Below are positions 51,272-64,000 of a stretch of DNA of 64,000 bases, piece after piece. The position numbers and the translations under genes are program-made. The notes under the pieces are model-generated. The model searched no databases, had not been told where the DNA came from, and was given only the letters and a program-made list of their open reading frames with translations. How positions within the stretch are numbered: position 1 is the stretch's first letter; each line of letters begins with the position of its first letter. Source of the DNA: Cunninghamella blakesleeana (lineage: Eukaryota > Mucoromycota > Mucoromycetes > Mucorales > Cunninghamellaceae); NCBI GenBank assembly GCA_017871115.1, contig JAFCIZ010000005.1, positions 4,953,501-5,017,500 on the forward strand, read 5' to 3'.

Positions 51272-52580
51272 CTATATTGGATCCTTTTCAGTATTGAGAC
51301 CTTTTGCCCGCTCTTTACCTTTTTTTGAAACTATTTTAGAAGGTTGACAACCTAACCAATAAGTAAAACGCTTTGCCGTTTTTGTCCAATTTGTAAAAGA
51401 AGGGTGGTGATTTTGGTTAGAAGAAGGAATAGGTTGTATGTCAGATTCACTTGATCTTCTTCTATGTCTAGAGGATGGAGGAGGAGGAGGAGATGAAGTT
51501 GAATCGTGAACTAATTTAAATAATGGCAATGATCTACGATAATGATGTGATTTTGTAATTGTATCTTTTTGTATATCTCTTGATTGAATATCAACAATAG
51601 ATGATTGTCTATTATCAGTTGTCGGGCTTATTTTTTTTTCAACATCATTATCAGAAATAGGGTGAACGGGAGAATATTTTAATGGTCGTGGAGGATATTG
51701 CGTAATTATAGGTGGCTGGACAGGTGTATATTGGTATTGTTGATGTGAAGGAGGAGGAGGTATTAAAACAGTGGTATTCACAGCTATTTTTTTAGGAGGT
51801 AAAGAAGTAGAAGAAGAAAATGAGGAAGAGGAAAGAGAACCAATGGCTGAGGATGATAAGTGTACATTATTGTTTATTTCCTTTTCATTTATATTATTGT
51901 TATTGTTATTATTTTGATGATCAGTGATTTCAATATGTGGTGTTAATGATTTGTTGTTTTTATTTTTTTTAGATATTGACCATGATCTAAAAACAGATCT
52001 AGTTTGTTGTTGTAGCTGTTCTGCTTGTTCTTCATCATCATTACCACCATTATCAGCAACATCATCATCTTCTTCAGGAGGGGGAGCCATGTCTTGATGA
52101 TCTTGTTGTTTTAATCCTTTATACGCTTCAAACTTTGCCCTTAAATAAGCTGATGATCTTCTTAATAGATCTCCTGCTGATCTTCTCCGTATATTTATTG
52201 AAGCAGTATCATCTTTATTATTTACTGTTGTTGTTATAATTTGTGGCACTTCAGGGTGTGGTGTTAATTCTGGTGTTTTAGTTCTACGAGATAAGCAGGA
52301 ATCACTTGATATGGAGATATTCTATATTAATAAAAGTAAAAAAAAAAAAAAAAAAGAAAGTTTAATAGATAATTTATTAATATTAATATATAATATATAT
52401 AACAATAGCTTTATTATAGTTCAACTTTACATCGCCAGCCATTTCCGCTTGTAATCTAGATCGTTTTTTATCAAACTGTTTTATGAGATCTCTTGAAAAA
52501 GAATCATCGCTTGTTACTATATTACTTAATGTCGGTAACCAGTGATGTTGTATTGGTAGTGTATCGATTGTTACTGTCAT
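51272..52580 (-). CDS. Hypothetical low-complexity protein, 399 aa
   Basis: Exons 52431-52580 and 51272-52321 join in phase 0 to 399 residues. I do not recognise the family. The N-terminal part is ordinary sequence (LPIQHHWLPTLSNIVTSDDS, FSRDLIKQFDKKRSRLQAEM, then INIRRRSAGDLLRRSSAYLR). The middle is acidic, then Asn-, Ser- and Pro-rich, with PPPPSHQQYQYTPVQPP and PPPPPSSRHRRRSS. The C-terminus is a conserved-looking segment with WTKTAKRFTYWLGCQPSKIV. Basophilic kinase-like sites (RRSSA, RRRSSES, HYRRSLP) and poly-proline SH3-type motifs suggest a regulatory or scaffold protein, an inference from composition only. No membrane segment is seen. Confidence 0.7.
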
Positions 52581-53555
52581 ATAGTTGAAAAAAATAAAAT
52601 AAAGGCGTGTTTCTTTTTATTATCTTTATAATAAGAATACAGTTTTGTTAAATAATAAATAAAATACAAGAAAGAAAAAGAAAGAGGTTGGTTTTTTTTT
52701 TTTTGTATGTTTAATTTATGTATAATAAATTTAAAAAACCGCGTCTTGATTTATTGAAACTTTTTATAATTTCCCCCTTAAAAATAAAAGGTATTATATG
52801 TTTAAATAGTATTTAAGTAAACAATAAACAATAAATAATAATAATAATATATAGAAAGAAGAAAGAAGCGAGAAAAGGAACACAAAATAATAAAAATAAT
52901 AAAATATTAAGAGAACATCCTAGGGCTATTTTTGTTCACTAAGCACGTGTATCACATTAACTTTTTATATAATCTGATCACTGTATTCAATCTTTCTTTT
53001 TATTAGCTTATAGATCTTTTTTTTAAAAAAGTTAGGATAAAAAATAATCATAATAGATCTGCAAGGCTCCTATCATTCTTTTAATATTACTACTGCTTTA
53101 TTTTGTCATTTTGGGGTGCTTTTAATATAATCAAATCAATCCATATATATATACATATATAATAATAATAAAAAAAAGTGCTACGATTTCTATTTTTGGA
53201 TTTATTGTGACAAATCAAAATAGCTTATTTTTATAATATACCTTAACATAACGATTTTTATAGGATAAAAAAAAAAACGGGTTTGATTTTTATTATGTAT
53301 TTTATTATTATAAAGAGACGAAATTGATTTGATCCAAAATTAAACAAAGAAAGGAAGGAAGGAAGGAAGGAAGGGTATGGAAAAATGATAATAAAAAACA
53401 AGAAAGATGAGTAGAAATATTAAACTTGTTTTTACAAATCATATAATTAAATAATAAAATAGAATAAAAAAAAATATTAATAAATTAATAATAATAATAA
53501 CAAAGTATATATAAAAAATAAAAAATAAAAATCTAAACTCTTGTCTTTAATCAAT
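52581..53555. other. Intergenic, no gene seen
   Basis: About 975 bp of AT-rich DNA with GGAA repeats near 53347-53375 and a CACGTG at 52944-52949, about 365 bp upstream of the hypothetical gene starting at 52580. Confidence 0.5.
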
Positions 53556-54528
<973 letters not shown>

Positions 54529-54750
54529 TATAGTTTAGAGTGGGGAGAGAGACAGACAATCAGAAAAATGAAAAGAAAAAAAAGAGAGAGAAAGAAAGAA
54601 AGAAAATTTTATTGGGTGAAAAAATTTATTTTTAAAAAAATTAGCGCGGAGTTTAAATTTTTAATCTTAAAATATTTCTTGGTCAACTTCTCCGCTTTTT
54701 TACTTTCTCTGTTTTTTTTTATATATATATAATAATTACCCTTTTTCAGT
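54529..54750. promoter_or_regulatory. Shared bidirectional promoter of IDI1 and the 281-aa gene
   Basis: 222 bp between divergent starts, with a GA-rich tract on the IDI1 side and T-rich on the other. No specific element is assigned. Confidence 0.5.
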
Positions 54751-55948
54751 ATGACATCACCTCATAAAGCCATTATATTTTATAATTTTAATCAAAGTAA
54801 ACAACATAATGATACCTTTACAAACCTTGATAGAGTAGTAAAGTTAGGTTGCTCTGGGCGTATTATATTAGAAAATCTCAATCAAGGTACTTTTTTTATT
54901 TTTATTTTTTACATTTCTTACTCCAATTCCTCTCTGAAAATAAACTTACCAGTACTACTATGCAACAACTAACTATTCATATTTATTATTTATTATTAAT
55001 AGATTTATCTAGAGTAAATGATATTAAACAATTATTAGGCATGTCTGGGTACTCCAGTTCTGAAGAGGTAAACCACTTGATTTAGTATACTATAAGTGCT
55101 ATATGAAGTTTATGGAAACTAATACATAGCATATAAAATTCCTTAAACAGATGAGACAGTGTATAAAGGATAGGTAAAAGGAAAAACAAAAAAGAAAAAA
55201 AGAAACTATATGTATATGGAAAAAGAGAAAGAAAGAAGAACTTATCTATATATATGTATGAATTTTGGCATTATATATATATATATGTATATGTATATAT
55301 ATTATTTATTTATCTATTTATTAAAGGTTTGGAAAAATGAAACTAGGAATTCTATCTACTTGTTCACAAATTGTTTCAATGGGAACAGAGGCTGGATTCA
55401 ATATTTCCTATTTAATAAAACCGGATACAACAATAGAATCATTACAATCATTAATCCAACAATTATTGAAAGAAGATCAAGTTGATTGTTTATTTATAGA
55501 CTTGACGGTAGAAGATAAAGATAGTAATACCTTTTTATCATCTTGGAAATGGATGGATACACTAATGAAAGAGTGGGTGGATGCACCAACTATATTAAAA
55601 TGTATAGTAACAAAATGTATCGACAATAATAATAATAATAGTGAACATCAGCAACAGCAGAATGATAGTAGTAAGAATAATAATAAAAAATCTGCCAAGT
55701 ATTACATGGATGATATTATTCCTCCTCCACAAAGCTATGAATATAAAAACGGAATAAGAGTCAAGATCATCAAGGATGTCAGTTATGTCTGTGCGTATTA
55801 CCATACTGAAACTACACGTGCTGATTTGGTGGAAAAATTTAATGTAAAAGATATGGAGAAATTAGGTTGTAATGGATCAATTCTTTCATGGCATTACTTG
55901 GCTGAAATTGGAAATAAATTGGGGTATGTACCAAAATATGGTGCATAA
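54751..55948 (+). CDS. Hypothetical protein, 281 aa, with a 23-nt exon
   Basis: Exons 54751-54886, 55003-55067, 55151-55173 and 55327-55948 join to 281 residues. I do not recognise the family. Simple joining of the second and last exons breaks the frame. The 23-nt segment between perfect AG and GT sites restores it and gives MRQCIKDRFGKMKLGILSTC, a smooth continuation. The protein looks like a globular alpha/beta fold: VVKLGCSGRIILENL, IVSMGTEAGFNISYLI, VDCLFIDLTVEDKD, and an ending segment KLGCNGSILSWHYLAEIGNK. An Asn/Gln/Ser insert lies near residue 150-165. No signal or membrane segment is seen. Confidence 0.7.
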
Positions 55949-57290
55949 AAAATAATAAATTAATAAAATAGAATGGCTTAACCAATAGCATATATAACAA
56001 TAATAAATATATTTCTGTATTTTATTGTAATACATTTATTTAAATAAATATATAAAAGTAAACCGTTTCATATGACAAATTTATTATATATTAAAATGAA
56101 AAAGAGAAATAAAGTTTCAAGGCATCTTATATATGTCTATGCATTATGTTTTTAATCTCCGTATAGCTATTTTAACATATATTAAAATGAAACTTAGAGG
56201 CTATATGCGTAATATAAATAAACTTTGGGTAAAATAATCCTGAATATTAAGCCATAATATATATTTAAAAATTCATATTTATTTTCGATTTTTATTTTAT
56301 GATCAACATTTTTTTTAATTACACCTTTATCTCAGTGTTTTTACAAAGTAGTTCTATCCTATTGTAACATTTATAAATATCATTCTTTTCTAAAGTCTTT
56401 TTTTTACTTTTCTTTTCCTATACTTTGTTACAAAAAGAAAGAGCTTAAATACTAATACCTTATATATATAAGAATACTATTATAAGGTAGAGGATAAAAT
56501 ATTGGGTAACATTAGTTAATTTTTTTTTACGCACACTTTCATTCAATTGTTTTTATTGTTTTTATAACAAAGAGTTCTCTTTTATGGTAAATAATGGCAT
56601 CATCATTATTATTAGCTGATGCTTAACATTTTCTAGCTTGCGATTATCTTTAATAATAACCATGCTGGTCTTTTATGGTTTCTCTCGGTTTCTTTTTATA
56701 ATTACTAGAGTTTCAAATTTGCTTGGCTTTTTTTTTATAATTATTAGTACTGGCACTTTATTTTTCTTGATGATTTTTTTCTATATAGTACACAAATGTT
56801 TTTTTTATTTTTTTATATGTTTTAAAGAAGTACGTATATATATATATGTATTACAATATAGTGGCTATTTATTATTCAGGATGATTAGTTTTATTTTTTT
56901 ACTCATAGAAATCATTATCTTATTTTGTTCAAAAAAATTGATATGGTTTTATTATTTACGATAATTGTCTTTTTCTTTTTTTCTTTTTTTTTTTTTTTTA
57001 AAAAAAAGAGTTATATCAATTGTATATGCTGATAAATTAAAATACCGTTTAATAGATATTAATAATATAATGCATTTAGCTTTACATAAAAAACAAAAAA
57101 TAAAATAATTACCTTTTTTGAAGGAAAGATGAAAATTTAAACAGCGCCATTCAATTTTTTTTGACTTAATGCCAATTTTTTTTTCCAACACTTTTTCTTT
57201 TTTTCATTCTTTATATTTATCATTTTGATATTTTTACTTTTTATTTTTATTTTATTTTTTTTAAAAAGTAGTAATAGCGATAAAATAAAA
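55949..57290. other. Intergenic, no gene seen
   Basis: About 1.3 kb of AT-rich DNA. Frames at 56638-57191 on both strands encode Phe/Ile-rich low-complexity sequence. A T-rich leader precedes the Cwf19-like ATG. Confidence 0.5.
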
Positions 57291-60200
57291 ATGGGTGAAC
57301 ATAAATCAAAGTCAAAGGATAGTAAAAAAAAATCATCAAAAAAGGATCATAAAGAACATAAAAGAGAGCATAGAAAACATAAAAGATCGTCACCAAAACA
57401 AGATGAAAGTCAAATGGATTTTGATTATTCAGATCCTTCATTATGGGAAGAAAAGCCTGAACATGAAAATACAATCACAAAAATACCAGATTCCTTAACG
57501 TCATCAGAGGCTGCGGCTGTATCTCATGATGATCAACAGCAAGAACAACAAAAAGAACAAGAACAATCTCGACACGGATGGATGTTGGATTCTTCTTTTA
57601 ATTTTGGTGACTTTGGATCAAACAAAGCAAAACCTGTTGAAAATAAACCACATCCCGATGAGGTATATATATTATATTACAAGATGCTATATTGGATTTC
57701 TCTTATTTATTTGTTTTTATTTAAAAAAAAGATAGTAAAATATAATATAAAGTTATTAATTTAATTATTTTTTACTCTACTATTATTAATATTATAATTA
57801 GCTCAAAGTAAGCCACCGTGAACTTAATGTACACTTAAAAAGTGGAAAGTCTGTTGATGAATATCCTGAAGAAAAAAAACCAACAATCAAGTATGGGGAT
57901 GCTGGATCCAATTGGCGTATGATGAAGTTAAAACGTGTATTTGAACAAGCAGAGGATGAAAAGCGCTCTGTTGAAGAAGTTGGTCTTGAAAGATATGGGG
58001 TAAGTAGAAGTACAAAAGTAGAATGGATACATACATATATGTATGTATGTATGTCGAATAAAAAGGTAATAATGATCTTTTATCAATTTTCTTACGTCGT
58101 TTTTACTTTTTTAAAAATAATAATAATATTATAAATCTAGTCAAAAGAAAAATTCCAAGAAGCTTTAGATGAAAGAAAATATTTAGATCAACGAAAACAT
58201 AAAAAAGGAAAATATGACGACCAATCTTCAAGAAATGAAAAGGAACATAGAAAATCATCACATCATCACCACCATCATCATTCTAGTAGTAGATCAAAAT
58301 ATGTATTTACGGATACTAAAGAATCTACATCATCATCGTCATCACGAAGTCAATTTAAAATGCCTTCAACGTCATCTTCATCATCAAAACATTCTGATCG
58401 TGAAAGACGTAAGCGTTCTTTAACACCACCTCCTTCACCATATCGTGTTCAACGTTCAAGACATATAGAATCACCATCGGCACAATTACCTTCTTTAAAT
58501 AATTCGGATAATCAACCTTCAACACCATTAGTTGTGACACCACATGAAATGACTATTGATACTACCGCTGCAATATCTGAACCTATATTAACTAGAGATG
58601 AGTTAAATAAATTAAATTCTAAGTTAGTAAAAGCTAAAATCATGGGAGATGAAAGTGAAGTTAATGCTCTTGAAGAAGAATATAAAAGACAATTGGAACG
58701 TTATGAAGCAGCAGAAAATGGAACAAGTCACGTAACTCAGGTAAATATGGTATATAATGAATTGGTAATTATTTAGGTACATTGAATATATTTGTATATT
58801 GATGGTTCTCCTCTTTCTTTTCCTTCTTCTTTTCATCCTTTTTGTATATATATAGTCAAACACTGGAAAATCTGTATCAGTATTACCAACGGTCGATAGT
58901 GAAGGAAAATTATATGATTATGCACTGTCAAAAGGAAAGGTACAAGAAAAAGGAAATATCAAGGGTAAACAACTTTATAAAGGAACCCACGATAAAGTAA
59001 CTGGCGAAAGAATAAGATATAGTGCAACGGATGATTCATTATCGTTAATGGATATGGTACGACAAGAAAGAGCTGGAGGCCGTAGAGGAAATAACATGGA
59101 TTTAGAATTTGCCAATAGAATTGTAACGGATGCTTCATTCGAAGTAAGTTGCTATATGTTTATATCATACATATCAAGGAAATAGTGGTATTTTTATGAT
59201 TATTCTAACAATGAATTTGTATATTCATTTTTGTAGAACAATTTAGATTATATGGATGATAAAGCAGATGTTATGGCTGCAAAGAAAGGCGTATCAGAAG
59301 AAAAAATGATGAGGTTTGCTATTAATGGTAAATATAATATGTATAAATTAGAAAATATAAACATAATTATGAATCATGCATAAAAAAACTTTTATTTAAT
59401 TATGGATATAAGAAATAACAATAATATACGATATTACTTTCTTTTTTTTCTTTCTATAACTCAGATCATAAAAGAACTCAGCAAATTTTGGATACATGTC
59501 GATATTGTTATCATGATGATACTCCACCACAATTAGCAATGATCTCATTGGCAACTCAAACTTATCTTGCTTTACCAAATACTCAAGAACTTACACCTGG
59601 ACACTGCCTAATTGTACCTTTGCAACACGTTGGTTCCACTTTGGAATGTGATGATGATGTGTGGACTGAAATAAGAGTAAAAAATAAAATTAAATTTGAA
59701 ATAATAATAGCGATAAAAAGTAATTAGTAAAAAATACCAGTTCTTAATTTTATTCTTTATTTTTCTTACTATCCTTTTACTTTTTTGTTTTATTTTATAT
59801 TGCTTAGAATTTTCAAAAGTGTTTATTAAGAATGTTTGATGAACAGAATTGTGGGGTAGTATTTATGGAAACTGTCACCAATCTTCGATCTAAACGTCAT
59901 ACTGTCATTGAAGCCATTCCTATTCCTTATGGAGTTTATGAAGATGCGCCTGCTTATTTTAAAGTAAAAAAAAAAAGAAAAGAAAAAAATACATAATGGT
60001 GTATTTATTTATTAAAAAAAAGCTGAATTTATCAATATTAAAAAAAATACTTGTATTTTTTATTTTTTAGGAAGCTATTATGGAAGCAGGTGAAGAGTGG
60101 TCTCAGCATAAAAAAGTAATCGATACAGCAACAGATAGAGGGTTTAGAAATTCTATGGTAAAGAACCTACCATATTTTCATGTATGGTGTGGTTTAGACA

Positions 60201-60523
60201 AAGGTTATGGTCATGTCATTGAAAATGAAAAAGATTTTCCTTATTGGTTCGGAAAGGTAAAAATATAATATATACAAAGATATAAAGATAAAAATAAAAA
60301 TTATCAAAACATATGCATAGATCGATTCATTATATATTTCTTTATCTTTTTTATATTTCTTTATTTCAAAAAATAACAGGAAGTAATAGGCGGTATGTTA
60401 GATATTAGTCCTGAACAATGGAGAAAACCAAAATATCATCATAAAAATGAAAATAAGAAAAGACAACAAGCATTTATGAAAAATTGGTCAAAATGGGATT
60501 GGACCCTATCCTTGCCATCTTAA
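57291..60523 (+). CDS. Cwf19-like pre-mRNA splicing/debranching factor (CWF19L2)
   Basis: Nine exons (57291-57662, 57802-57999, 58141-58740, 58856-59143, 59237-59327, 59465-59676, 59808-59963, 60071-60256, 60380-60523) give 748 residues. Cwf19 proteins act in late spliceosomes and in lariat debranching with Drn1/Dbr1. The N-terminus is a Lys/His/Ser-rich tail (GEHKSKSKDSKKKSSKKDHK). The CWFJ C-terminal domain 1 shows DTCRYCYHDD and GHCLIVPLQHVGS. CWFJ domain 2 shows GVVFMETVTNLRSKRHTVIE, KNLPYFHVWCGLDKGYGHVI and a C-terminal WSKWDWTLSLP. Segments VSHRELNVHLKSGKS and YGDAGSNWRMMKLKRVFEQA are typical of the CWF19L2 branch. The start is the ATG opening the charged tail after a T-rich leader. Confidence 0.95.
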
Positions 60524-60880
60524 TACTATAAAAAAAGCATCCCCTTTCGTTTTTAAAATATAATACTATTGTATAAAAATAAATATAACATTTTTTCTTT
60601 CTTTTTTTGAAAAAGTTTTTAAATAATTATATTCTTAATATTATATATTATTATGTGCTTTTTTTTTTTTTGTATTTACGTATTGATATATGTTTTTGTT
60701 GAGATACAGATATAAAAAAATGAAACGAATAGAGGAGTATCGAAAATGGAAAATTTATTTTAAAGGAGTTTTAAATATTAATTTTTTGAAGATTTTCTTT
60801 GCGCCATTTTTTTTTTCTCTTTCCTTTTTATTTTAACAACAAATTAAAAAAATAAAATAATCATAAAACGGTTTTTATAA
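60524..60880. other. Csc1-like gene promoter
   Basis: AT-rich, T-rich leader with a CT-rich tract before the ATG. No specific motif. Confidence 0.45.
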
Positions 60881-63800
60881 ATGGTAACTAATAGTACCAC
60901 GAGTAAATTACCTTTTGGTGTTTGCCATGTCATCTTTGCCTGTGAAGATGCGCCTGGGTTACCAGTCCATAATGCCAAATCACCCACGGGCTTAATACTT
61001 CAATTAGTATTATGTAGCTCAGTTGGTTTCGTTTGCTTTTTACTTTTTTGTTACTTGCGGGTTCGGTAGGAGCTTTTCTCTTTATCTATATTTTTTTTTT
61101 AATACCTATGTATATATTCATATAAATGTACATAATGCTAATACAATATATTATTATTTTTTCTTTTTTTTATTATTATTATCAAGTTGGCCATCTATGT
61201 ACGCACCAAGACTTAGTATGAAAAAGTAAATAGATATAAATAAAAAAAAAATTCAGGTGTAAAAGTGTTTGAGGTTATTTATAGTAATATACTAATTTAT
61301 AGCTATTTTTTTTTAGGCATGCACCTCAACCACTTCCAACCTCTTTCCTTGGCTGGATATTGCCCGTACTAAAAACTCCAAATACTGTAGTATTAGAGAA
61401 AGTTGGATTGGATGCTGTTATTGTAAGCTATTATCATATAATTATATTTATCGTTATACACTTTTACGAATGACCAGGCATATAAACATATTTTCTTTTT
61501 CTTTTTTATAGATGTTACAATTTTTATTGATGGGTGTCAAGTTATTTGCTTTATGTGGGTTTTTTGGAACAGTCGTATTATATCCTATTAGTCGAATGGG
61601 TGGTGATTTATTAAACTCAACAAATCCAAATGATACGCATAGAAATACATCATTATATGAAACGGTTATCACTGATCCAGCAACTTCTTCCAATTCATTT
61701 TTATGGGTATATCTTTTTTTCACTTACTTTTTTTGTTTGGCTACTTTTTATTTCACATTTTTAAATTATCGTGATTACGTTCGGTTTCGACAAGAATTCA
61801 TGCTTCGAATCGGTAAAAGTATTCCTTCGCGAACAGTCCTTGTCACTGGGATTCCACCTTCTTTAAGAACGGATCAAAAATTAGCAGAATATTTTGAACA
61901 ATTGGGTATTGGAGTAGTAGAATCAGTGCATATTATTAAACATGTCAGTCGATTAATGGATTTGATTAAAGAGCGAGCGAAATATCTACGTTTACTTGAA
62001 AATGCTTATACAAGATATTGGGGGAATCCTTGTAATGATCCTTCATATGATCCTGACTTTTTACTTGCTGAAGCCGAACAAGATCAGCGTCTTCGTGCAT
62101 TAAGCTGGTCGGCTGCAAGCTCAATTCTACAACAACAACAGCGAAAAAAAAATCAAAACAATCCAGCAATAATATCAACTTCTCCTTCTTCCTCTTTAAC
62201 CTCTTCAATCTCCTCTTTAAAATCGGATGATGAAGATGAAGATGACAACAATAGTGAAAATGAAGACGATATTAGACAGCCATTATTACCAACACATAAT
62301 CACCATCATCAGCATTCGAAATTAAAACAAAAACAACATAAATTATTTTCTAAAATGAAAAAAAAGGCAAAGGAACCGCTGAGACCTCTGGCAAAAGATG
62401 GGTTTTTAGGCATGGTTGGAAAAAATGTAGATGCTATTGAATATTTTACTGAAAAATATAATCAATTGGATACTAAAGTCTTTAAAGCTCGTCGATATGG
62501 CAAGTTCTTACCTACTAGCGTTGGATTTGTCACTTTTGAAGAACCTATGAGTGCTGTAAGTATAAATGATATTAGTTATAATGATTTTTATTATTATTTA
62601 TTAAAAAAAGTTGAAACGTTTATTTATCTAAATGCTAATAATATTCTTTTTCTTAATATTTTAATCCCTATTCGCATGTGTATATATATATTAGACTATC
62701 ACCTCTCAAGTATTAATTGATTCTACTCCATTTAGATTAAATGCTCAACAAGCGCCCGAACCTCGAGATGTTCTTTGGGAAAATATTGCTATGCATGGTA
62801 GAGAACGATTGATTCGTAAAGGGTTAATTTTTGGTATTCAAATTCTTTTAGTGTTCTTTTGGGTCATTCCTATCTCTTTCTTTTCAGCTCTTACAAGTGA
62901 AAATTCTTTAAAATATTATTTCCCCTGGCTTATGGATTTGGCTTCTAAAAATAAAATTTTACAGCAAGTTATACAATCTTTCTTACCAACCCTTGGTGTT
63001 GTCATTTTTACGGCTTTTCTTCCTATGATTCTTCATGGTAATCCTAATAATAATACTAACAATAATAATATATAAATGAATAATGAATTATAATGCTGAT
63101 ACTCATATTGCCATTCTTTTTTATTTTTATTTATTATATATATATATAAATATAGCATTAAGTATTATAGAAGGTTTTCCTACACGAAGTGAAGCTGAAG
63201 AATCAACATTTAGCAAGTAAGGATAATGATATTAATAATGCTGTTTTACTTTCATTTTTTCATAACTAACAACAATTGTATAATCACATTATGTAGGCAC
63301 TTTTTCTTTTTACTATTTAATGTATTGCTTGTATTTACGCTTTCAAGTACTTTATTCAAGACACTCCATGACATATTGGAAGATCCTACTCAATTGGCAA
63401 ATATTTTAGCTATTAACCTACCTAAGGTTGCTCCTTTTTTTGTGAATTATATTGTAATGCATGGAATGATGTTGTAAGTGCTTATTTTTATTTTTAAGGT
63501 TTTTATTCTTTTTTAAAAAAACAGTTTAATTATGTTACTAAGCAAACTAAAATCAATTTTTCTTTTTTCTTTTTTCTATTATATATAGATTACCTATTCA
63601 ACTTTTACAAATTGGTCCAGTTATATTACAGTTGTTCCATCGTGTTTTTACTTGTAGGACACCACGTGATTATGCTGAAGTGTTAGCTCCTCGTATGTAT
63701 AATTATGGATGGGGATACCCAATACCAGTATTTGTCTTTGTAGTTCTTTTAGTATATTCAACAATCACTCCTCTTATATTGGTCTTTGGAGCTTTATATT

Positions 63801-64000
63801 TTTGTTTATCTTATCTAGTATTCAAATATCAATTACTTTATGGTAAAAACATGGCTGAATAATATGCTATTTTTTTTTTTTTTTTTTTTTTACAAGAGTA
63901 TCTAGTTAATCACTCATCAATTTATTTATTTCATTTCTATGATTAGTTTATTTCCATCCTTATGAAGTAGCAGGACGTATGTGGCCATTAGTATTTTCAA
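60881..64000 (+). CDS. Csc1/OSCA/TMEM63-type mechano-/osmosensitive cation channel (3' partial)
   Basis: Exons 60881-61065, 61187-61225, 61317-61422, 61512-62555, 62695-63037, 63156-63216, 63297-63473, 63589-63842 and 63947 onward are in frame. About 730 residues are present; the gene runs off the right edge. The family forms calcium-permeable channels in plasma or endomembranes. The first membrane segment (LILQLVLCSSVGFVCFLLFC) is followed by RWPSMYAPRLSMK, the conserved N-terminal domain with LGWILPVLKT, two more segments, and then the cytosolic RNA-recognition-like region with IPSRTVLVTGIPPSLRTDQK and SVGFVTFEE. That region holds a Ser/Asp/Glu/His insert. The pore-region signature APEPRDVLWENIAM and later segments (FFVNYIVMHGMML, TCRTPRDYAEVLAP, YGWGYPIPVFVF, HPYEVAGRMWPL) complete the match. 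Confidence 0.93.

Noticed and set aside
56638..57191. Hydrophobic frames on both strands before the Cwf19-like gene
   Set aside because: Low-complexity Phe/Ile/Leu sequence from T-rich and A-rich DNA; no start context or family match.

Overview
This window is a very AT-rich stretch of fungal nuclear DNA. Short GT-AG introns (mostly about 40-150 bp) interrupt most genes, intergenic DNA is full of poly-T, poly-A, (TA)n and (AAT)n runs, and proteins carry Asn, Ser and His runs. The gene set (a CSL transcription factor, a family C GPCR, an OPT transporter, Hsp110, Bdp1, Ecl1-like, Ppn1, Nma111, Cwf19 and Csc1 homologues) points to an early-diverging fungus, most likely Mucoromycota/Mucorales with unusually low GC. 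I cannot name the genus. I saw no tRNA, rRNA, CRISPR array, intact transposon or viral gene.

Layout. 1-4942 (+): the 3' end of an EFA6/PSD-type Sec7-PH protein, then an intronless CSL (RBP-J-like) transcription factor. 7473-10371 (-): oligopeptide transporter. 14052-15783 (+): F-box/WD40 protein. 17008-22134 (-): 3-ketoacyl-CoA thiolase and Hsp110, the latter with a heat-shock element upstream. 24685-28030 (-): two unrecognised genes. 28876-29736 (+): guanylate kinase. 30331-43408 (-): a run of four genes, namely family C GPCR with a PH-like tail, an Ecl1-family zinc protein, an RBBP4/Msi1 WD40 protein and an Nma111-type HtrA protease. 44047-44703 (-) and 44897-46557 (+): an unknown gene head-to-head with Bdp1 of TFIIIB. 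47032-52580 (-): endopolyphosphatase, PQ-loop protein and a low-complexity protein. 53556-54528 (-) and 54751-55948 (+): isopentenyl-diphosphate isomerase head-to-head with an unknown gene. 57291-60523 (+): Cwf19-like splicing factor. 60881 to the window end (+): Csc1/TMEM63 channel, cut by the window edge.

The genes form no single pathway. They are an ordinary fungal mix of membrane traffic and signalling (Sec7-PH, GPCR, PQ-loop, Csc1), transport and metabolism (OPT, thiolase, IDI, guanylate kinase, Ppn1), protein quality control (Hsp110, Nma111, F-box) and gene expression (CSL, RBBP4, Bdp1, Cwf19, Ecl1).

I assembled exon models by hand from splice consensus, reading frame and family similarity. 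For every complete multi-exon gene the summed exon length is a multiple of three. This required coding exons of only 10, 12, 21, 23 and 28 nt and a two-exon Ecl1-like gene that is invisible as a long ORF. The most unusual items are the PH-like tail on the GPCR, the loss of the catalytic glutamate in the Sec7 domain, a 47-codon tandem-repeat relic near 23.3-23.6 kb, and a CSL-consensus site upstream of the CSL gene itself.
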